A stretch of 10,194 nt of DNA from Clostridia bacterium (GTDB lineage Bacteria; Bacillota_A; Clostridia; UBA1212; UBA1255), in NCBI GenBank assembly GCA_017522515.1, contig JAFWZH010000337.1, positions 1 through 10,194 of the forward strand. The letters are read 5' to 3'. The notes beneath the pieces are model-generated. The model made no database searches. It was not told where the DNA came from and worked only from the letters and a program-made list of their open reading frames with translations. The position numbers and the translations under genes are program-made. Shown here piece by piece: positions 6,127 to 10,194 of the stretch; the first letter of the stretch is position 1; every line of letters starts with the position of its first letter.

Positions 6127-8534
6127 AGTTGATTATCTTTGATAAGGTTACCATTTATTTTGTTTAATGTAATGATGAATTCATTTTTATGGGTTGGTTG
6201 GTTTATAGCTGCATCAAATTCCGATTTCTCAATATGCCAGTCTTTTTCTGGGATATTCTCGTTTACAGTTTCCTTTAATATAGTTGGAGATACCGTCTTC
6301 AATGATTTGTTTTTGCGATATTCGGCCCCATAATAATACGTTGGCAGATTATATTCAGATAATCGAGTACTCTTGAACTCTATGGTATAACCCAATGATG
6401 CACATATCTTTTTCACGAGAAACAGACCTATACCCATACCATCTTTCTTTGTCGCAACTGATGAACGATAGAATAATTCATAAAGATGCTTCTCATCTTC
6501 TTTATTGACTTCAGCTCCATAACTTATGACAGCAATTTGTACTGCTTTTATTTCATTCAAATACCCTTTTTGTTCATTTTGCAAATCATTAGTGGATAAT
6601 GACAAATTGATCTTGATACGACTTCCCATATATCCATACTTTATTGCATTGTCAACGAGGTTGAACAAGGCATGGCTGACAAGTTGATAATCTGTAAAAA
6701 TTTTATATAGATGAAACTTAAATCCGTCCAATCCTTCAACAACAATCTTCTGCATATTATCCCCTCTTGCTTTCTCATCGCACAGACTTCTTATAGAATA
6801 TATAAGTCTATGCAAGTCTGTCCAATCTGCCTTTGGAAGCAATTCTTTAAACATCAAGGTTGAACGTTTGTATAGATTATCCAAAAGGTAAAGACGGTTA
6901 ATCGTGTCATATAAGGTGTTCTCTCTACGAGTAATTCCATATTCACCTAATCTGTCTTCTTCTATAAGTAATCTGAAGTCTAGCTTATATTCTTTTTTTA
7001 ATGTATTAATGATAATTGGTATAATTTGGGATGCTTCATGGACCGACACTCGCATGGAGGTTTCCAAGTTTTTTCTTAACCTTTCACTACGCATAAGATT
7101 ATATGCTTCCCATAAAGTGTGGTAAAAGGTCTTAAGAAAATTAGAATATTCGCAAAATTGTTTTTCGTGGATATTTTTCTTGTTTGGGTAACTCTTCCAA
7201 ATAAGGTGCCTGGTATTTCCAACAGACAAACTTTCAATCCGGAAAATTTCATCATTGGAAAAATTTAATTTAAGATGTGGCAGAAAAGGATCGAAATCTT
7301 CATTTTTCATCTTAGCCAAAATCTCTAAGTCCGATGGCAGGTCTTTAAATTTGATTTTTTCAAGTTTCCTTTTTTCTATTTCTGTCGGCTCCATGGACGT
7401 TCCTATAAGATAAAAGGTATCAGTTCTGGAATTCGCTTCTTCGAATTTGGCTTCTGTTGAATATATATGTATGAATCCTTTCTCGTTAAATACATTGCAG
7501 ATTTCACGTAATACTTCATTTACAATTTTTTTATATTCACTGTCTGAAAGTTTACCACATTTCTTTATTACATCCTTTATTTTTTGATGAAAATTGGATT
7601 CAATTCTATGAAAATTGTCGGAAACATAGGATTTTGCATGAAAATTGACCTCCTTGTTAATTCGTTTTTCTAAGGTACATATTCTCTTACATATAGCATT
7701 AAAACGACTTTTCTCCATAGTCTCCATTCCGAACTCGTTGTCAGAGATTTCCATAATGGAATTATGTAATTTCTCTCTTGTTCTTGGGTCTATTGTAGAA
7801 TCCTTCAAGACATCTTTGAAAATTTCTTTTTTGCTTAAAGTATTTGGGATTCTTTGTCCTTGCATAAGGACTGCTATAACCTTCCCGGAATGGATTATAG
7901 GGAAGAAGTATTCAATAAAGTTAGAGTATGGGCACTTATACCACACATACAACCTTTTGTTTGCTTCATCCTGTTCGCAGTGCAGTTGATATACTTCTGA
8001 GATTCCTTGGTTATATTCACAAATGATTCTATTGAGTTTATTACAATAATTTTCAAAATCATCATTATAATGGATTTCCTTCAAATCCTCATGATATAGC
8101 AACGCTATTCTGCAGTCCTGTTCATGACATTTGTTTTCGCATCCATTACATTCCCGGAATTTGTCACAACAAGTTTTGTTTTTGTACAAGGAACTGGGAT
8201 CAATACGTACAACCTTTTTCCCGTTTAAAATTGTATTCAAGAAATAATCATCCCCAGCTTGATTTATTTCACCTATATATGAAACTTCATCGAACTTGCA
8301 AGATTCAGGAACAACCTGGAACAGAGACAGTGGGTTTTGAATATTCTCGTCATCAGAAGCATCTGCTAACAGTCCTCTAACTGTATCTGCATCATAAATC
8401 CCATGTTGGTTAGGAGAATACGTATCACCATTATGAATGACAGATTTTACCAAGAAAGACGGAACGATTGGCCATGTCGTATTAAATTCCTGTTTAATTG
8501 TGTTGTTTGTGTCCATAACTAACAGATTATTCAT
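6123..8534 (-). CDS. Soluble sensor histidine kinase with PocR-like domain
   Basis: 803 residues with no signal peptide or membrane helix, so it should sense a cytoplasmic signal. Residues about 70-235 resemble the PocR ligand-binding domain: a cysteine cluster (C122, C123, C129, C132, C136, C141), then 'YKCPYSNFIEYFFPIIHSGKVI' followed by 'LMQGQRIP', matching the family's C-terminal 'C-G-L...PI...G...GGQ' pattern. Residues about 310-480 may be a GAF-like domain. H499 in 'RVSVHEASQII' is the likely phosphorylated histidine. The ATPase domain has an N box (HALFNLVDNAIKYG, N629), 'ELFYRSS' at about 686-692, and a G box (GMGIGLFLVKKI, 699-710). The D/G1 box is degenerate: 'ISYGAEV' (670-676) has Ser where the adenine-contacting Asp is usual. 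Some kinases tolerate Asn there, so activity is likely but untested. A C-terminal extension beyond about 720 includes an insertion before the last strand. It heads the operon with the receiver and membrane protein. Confidence 0.92.
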   Translation of the reverse strand: MNNLLVMDTNNTIKQEFNTTWPIVPSFLVKSVIHNGDTYSPNQHGIYDADTVRGLLADASDDENIQNPLSLFQVVPESCKFDEVSYIGEINQAGDDYFLNTILNGKKVVRIDPSSLYKNKTCCDKFRECNGCENKCHEQDCRIALLYHEDLKEIHYNDDFENYCNKLNRIICEYNQGISEVYQLHCEQDEANKRLYVWYKCPYSNFIEYFFPIIHSGKVIAVLMQGQRIPNTLSKKEIFKDVLKDSTIDPRTREKLHNSIMEISDNEFGMETMEKSRFNAICKRICTLEKRINKEVNFHAKSYVSDNFHRIESNFHQKIKDVIKKCGKLSDSEYKKIVNEVLREICNVFNEKGFIHIYSTEAKFEEANSRTDTFYLIGTSMEPTEIEKRKLEKIKFKDLPSDLEILAKMKNEDFDPFLPHLKLNFSNDEIFRIESLSVGNTRHLIWKSYPNKKNIHEKQFCEYSNFLKTFYHTLWEAYNLMRSERLRKNLETSMRVSVHEASQIIPIIINTLKKEYKLDFRLLIEEDRLGEYGITRRENTLYDTINRLYLLDNLYKRSTLMFKELLPKADWTDLHRLIYSIRSLCDEKARGDNMQKIVVEGLDGFKFHLYKIFTDYQLVSHALFNLVDNAIKYGYMGSRIKINLSLSTNDLQNEQKGYLNEIKAVQIAVISYGAEVNKEDEKHLYELFYRSSVATKKDGMGIGLFLVKKICASLGYTIEFKSTRLSEYNLPTYYYGAEYRKNKSLKTVSPTILKETVNENIPEKDWHIEKSEFDAAINQPTHKNEFIITLNKINGNLIKDNQL

Positions 8535-8620
8535 TTTGTTTCATTTAAATTCCTTGCCTTAATCTTCTTTAAAATATATTTCAGAAGCATTGTTTATAAG
8601 TGAAGTGTCTTGCGTTTGAA

Positions 8621-8675
8621 CAAATGTCACAATAAATTACAGTTCTGCCAATAAAACCTCGTCCGATGATGTCTG
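8621..8675 (-). promoter_or_regulatory. Activator-type promoter of kinase operon (shared motif)
   Basis: On the minus strand the half-sites CAGAC (8675-8671) and CGGAC (8665-8661) are 10 bases apart. Exactly 32 bases after the second comes GACATTTG (8628-8621), matching TAnnTTTG except for the first base. A TTG about 20 bases before this element fits the -33 position. The predicted start is near 8614. If the motif binds an activator, the signalling operon is in the same regulon as the secreted proteins. Confidence 0.6.
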
Positions 8676-8727
8676 AACGTATGAAATATTGCTCTTATAG
8701 TTGGCAATTCGTTGATATGTAACTATT

Positions 8728-8865
8728 TTAGAGTTGTTGCTGTTTGTTGGTACCTATATCTTTTTCCCTTTCTTTCGTATGGGCTCGGACTGTTTCAATA
8801 AGAAATAACATTTTTTCGAGGGTTGGCGAACAGGTTATGTGTCTGTGGTTCTTCTCCGGATTCAC
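8728..8865 (-). CDS. Doubtful 45-codon ORF or gene remnant
   Basis: A frame bounded by TAA on both sides could start at GTG (8865), or at an internal ATG (8811) for 27 residues. It reads VNPEKNHRHITCSPTLEKM... and ends TNKQQQL. The mix of charged and hydrophobic residues (MLFLIETVRAHTKEREKD) looks more protein-like than most non-coding frames here, and the stretch is richer in G and C than its surroundings. It has no recognised domain and no promoter of its own. It could be a decayed gene end or a conserved non-coding block that happens to stay open. Confidence 0.2.
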   Translation of the reverse strand: MNPEKNHRHITCSPTLEKMLFLIETVRAHTKEREKDIGTNKQQQL

Positions 8866-8980
8866 TTATTCCACCATAAGTCGTAAATGAACTTATATAT
8901 ATTAGGTACTCGCTATTCAAGCTGCATTTCCTATGCTTGCAAGTACCTCAATTTTTGCATCAATGTTTTCTGGGTTATAT

Positions 8981-9036
8981 ATAAAAGTATTAGCGTCACC
9001 ACCGCACGGTAAACAATGTGCGATGGTGACGCTAAT
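8981..9036 (-). terminator. Strong intrinsic terminator of DUF3244-like gene
   Basis: Nineteen-base arms at 8989-9007 and 9018-9036, with one mismatch and a ten-base loop, form a very stable stem. On the minus strand it is followed by ACTTTTATATATAA, giving the T-rich tail; the plus-strand side lacks one. It begins 20 bases after the stop codon of the 9057-9530 gene and insulates the kinase promoter from read-through. Confidence 0.75.
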
Positions 9037-9056
9037 GTCTGGTTCCTGTATTTCTG

Positions 9057-9530
9057 CTATTTTTGCAGTTCTCCTACGAATGATTGCTCATCAATAATTA
9101 TATAAATATAGTACTTTCCGCTTGGAAGTGATGCCGTTGAGACAAATACTTCTTCATTCTTGGGTAATGAGATAGTGTCTGACAGTATTGTTGCACCTTG
9201 TTCATTGCATATTTCGTATGCAACATCTTCAAATGTTACAAAATTGCTGACAATACCAATTTCTCCTGTTGTGGAATAATAGTACATGGTTGGTAAAATG
9301 TCTTCAATATCTAAATCTCTTTTGGGTAGTTCTTTTTCATTTATGTCATCACCTGGTCTGTTAATCTTAATCGGAATCTCCGTCTTTTCACTTGATTGTG
9401 CATAACAGATAGTTCCGGAGAATAGCAACATTATAAGAAATAATGTTTTCAGTACCCTCTTTTCATTGCACATTGATTTTCTTTCAGAAGGACTTGTTGT
9501 CTTGCTTGTGGTTTGAAAATTTGTTTCCAT
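9057..9530 (-). CDS. DUF3244-like small exported protein
   Basis: 157 residues. A hydrophobic segment (TLFLIMLLFSGTICYA, about 29-44) ends in an AXA-like site before QSSEK, so cleavage is likely near residue 44-45. The start at 9530 gives a long 28-residue N-region; an internal ATG at 9473 (MCNEKRVLK...) would give a more typical signal peptide. I kept 9530 because AAATACAAATATG matches the start context of the 4223 gene and suits the predicted transcription start near 9548. The mature part of about 110 residues has the immunoglobulin-like strand pattern of DUF3244 proteins: 'VAYEICNEQGATILSDTISL', then 'ASLPSGKYYIYIIIDEQSFVGEL'. The function of that family is unknown to me. It is transcribed away from the TPR lipoprotein gene, with mirrored regulatory sites between them. 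Confidence 0.82.
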   Translation of the reverse strand: METNFQTTSKTTSPSERKSMCNEKRVLKTLFLIMLLFSGTICYAQSSEKTEIPIKINRPGDDINEKELPKRDLDIEDILPTMYYYSTTGEIGIVSNFVTFEDVAYEICNEQGATILSDTISLPKNEEVFVSTASLPSGKYYIYIIIDEQSFVGELQK

Positions 9531-9553
9531 ATTTGTATTTTTAATAATTTCCT

Positions 9554-9608
9554 TAAAATTATATAGAAAAAGAGAAATTGCGAAACGATATGCGTCCGGC
9601 CGTGTCCG
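9554..9608 (-). promoter_or_regulatory. Activator-type promoter of DUF3244-like gene (shared motif)
   Basis: On the minus strand two perfect CGGAC half-sites (9608-9604 and 9598-9594) are 10 bases apart. After exactly 32 bases comes TAATTTTA (9561-9554), a TAnnTTTR -7 element. The predicted start near 9548 leaves a UTR of about 18 bases before the ATG at 9530. Confidence 0.6.
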
Positions 9609-9704
9609 ACAAATGTGTATTTTGTGTATTCCCTGCCAGGCTGTTGATTTTTAGTTGGTTGTGCCTATATCAAGAGCTCTTTAGAACTGCCTAATTTATA
9701 CATT

Positions 9705-9760
9705 CGGACATTTTCGGACAAGGGAGTGCCGCTTTCCCGTTGTTTTTTATGCTATTTTAG
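9705..9760 (+). promoter_or_regulatory. Activator-type promoter of TPR lipoprotein gene (shared motif)
   Basis: Two perfect CGGAC half-sites (9705-9709 and 9715-9719) are 10 bases apart on the plus strand and mirror the pair serving the divergent gene. The -7 element is less exact: TATTTTAG at 9753-9760 starts after 33 bases, and the 32-base register gives CTATTTTA. The predicted start near 9767 gives a UTR of about 26 bases. Confidence 0.5.
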
Positions 9761-9792
9761 CACAATAGTATGAATATAAACTTCAATAATAT

Positions 9793-10194
9793 ATGAAATA
9801 CACATTCTCTCTATTCTTTATTGTCGGTATACTGTTATCGTCGTGTTCCAATAAAGGAAATGAACTATTGATGAAGCAACTTGATGACATACAGCTCAAA
9901 GGTGATACACTCCCAAGTGAAGCAATGCTGTGTCTCAATTCCATAAAACCACTGTTTAAAGATGAACCGGAGTATGCACGTAACAAGATGGCATTGCTTG
10001 ATATAAGGTTGCGTGATAAAGCCTTTATAGCACATAATTCCGACAGTACAATGAAGGCGGTATGCCGATTCTTTGAGAATCAGGGCAGTGCAAGAGATAA
10101 GCAGGAGGCATATTATTATATGGGTAGCGTATATCGTGACCTTAATGATTACCCTAATGCCGTAACATATTTCCTGAAGTCTATTAAGCTTGCA
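9793..10194 (+). CDS. TPR lipoprotein, N-terminal part (cut by window edge)
   Basis: An open frame of 134 codons runs off the right end. It starts with a lipoprotein signal peptide (MKYTFSLFFIVGILLSSC) with lipobox LSSC and acylated C18, so the N-terminus should be anchored to a membrane. Residues about 30-100 are helical (DDIQ...LPSEAMLCLNSI; EYARNKMALLDIRLRDKAFI), and 'EAYYYMGSVYRDLNDYPNAVTYFLKSIKLA' at the end is a clear tetratricopeptide repeat. This arrangement matches a widespread Bacteroidales family of TPR lipoproteins. From general knowledge, some members carry a transmembrane helix and a C-terminal HTH domain, making them membrane-bound regulators, but that part lies outside the window. 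It is divergent from the DUF3244-like gene, with paired CGGAC sites upstream. Confidence 0.9.
   Translation, partial: MKYTFSLFFIVGILLSSCSNKGNELLMKQLDDIQLKGDTLPSEAMLCLNSIKPLFKDEPEYARNKMALLDIRLRDKAFIAHNSDSTMKAVCRFFENQGSARDKQEAYYYMGSVYRDLNDYPNAVTYFLKSIKLA

Larger units (their letters stand above)
8535..9056. other. Non-coding region upstream of the kinase operon
   Basis: 522 bases with no convincing gene. Right to left it contains the strong terminator of the 9057-9530 gene (8981-9036), an inverted pair AGGTACT/AGTACCT (8904-8910 and 8942-8948) of unknown meaning, a doubtful 45-codon ORF (8728-8865), and the predicted kinase promoter (8621-8675) giving a 5' UTR of about 80 bases. Confidence 0.5.

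Noticed and set aside
7329..7333. GTCCG inside the kinase gene followed by GTCTT
   Set aside because: The second word is 12 rather than 10 bases away and the site is within coding sequence.
8786..8790. Isolated CGGAC word upstream of the kinase
   Set aside because: No partner half-site 10 bases away on either side, no -7 element at 32 bases, and no gene in the direction it faces.
8887..9012. 41-codon rightward ORF starting MNLYILGTRY
   Set aside because: It runs into the terminator stem of the opposite-strand gene, has no promoter and no protein-like features; chance ORF.
9783..9986. 67-residue leftward ORF at the right end
   Set aside because: Antisense to the TPR lipoprotein, whose lipobox and TPR repeat are clear.
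1..10194. CRISPR array, tRNA or rRNA genes, insertion sequences, phage genes
   Set aside because: No regular spaced repeats, no tRNA cloverleaf or rRNA signature, no transposase. The tail-fibre-like domain sits in a T9SS-tagged bacterial protein with no phage neighbours.

Overview
The window looks like AT-rich chromosomal DNA from a member of the Bacteroidales, most likely Prevotellaceae or Bacteroidaceae. The evidence is a type IX secretion (T9SS) sorting domain, short 'GQ...GKK' secreted-protein C-termini, TAnnTTTG-type -7 promoter elements, start codons in A-rich context without clear Shine-Dalgarno sequences, a DUF3244-like exported protein and a TPR lipoprotein. I cannot place it to genus. 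I see no rRNA, tRNA, insertion sequence, CRISPR array or prophage.

Layout. Positions 1-245 hold a leftward promoter for a gene outside the window and the terminator of the first operon. Positions 246-4223 hold a leftward group of three exported proteins. In transcription order these are a tail-fibre-chaperone-like protein with a T9SS sorting domain (3018-4223), a papain-type cysteine protease (1054-2964), and a small secreted protein of unknown function (246-1025). A 542-base leader region (4224-4765) precedes them. Positions 4766-8534 hold a tightly packed leftward signalling operon: a soluble PocR-like sensor histidine kinase, a stand-alone receiver protein overlapping it by ATGA, and a two-helix membrane protein with a long coiled coil. 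Positions 8535-9056 are non-coding apart from a doubtful short ORF. On the right, a DUF3244-like exported protein (leftward, 9057-9530) is divergent from a TPR lipoprotein (rightward, 9793 to the window end, incomplete).

The main result is a shared promoter layout. Four intergenic sites carry two half-sites exactly 10 bases apart, consensus (C/A)(G/A)GACA-N4-CGGAC. All four point toward the gene or transcript they would drive. In three of the four a TAnnTTTR-like -7 element follows after exactly 32 bases; in the fourth it follows after 32-33 bases. The sites precede the leader of the exported-protein group, the kinase operon, the DUF3244-like gene and the TPR gene. This suggests that one regulator joins the signalling operon, the secreted protease operon and the divergent pair into one regulon. 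The regulator is not identified here. The receiver has no DNA-binding domain, while the TPR lipoprotein is cut by the window edge and its unseen C-terminus could carry one.

How the genes may work together (inference): the kinase with its cysteine-rich PocR-like domain and the membrane protein with two CxxC motifs form a signalling unit with the receiver, and a common activator switches on this unit together with exported effectors.
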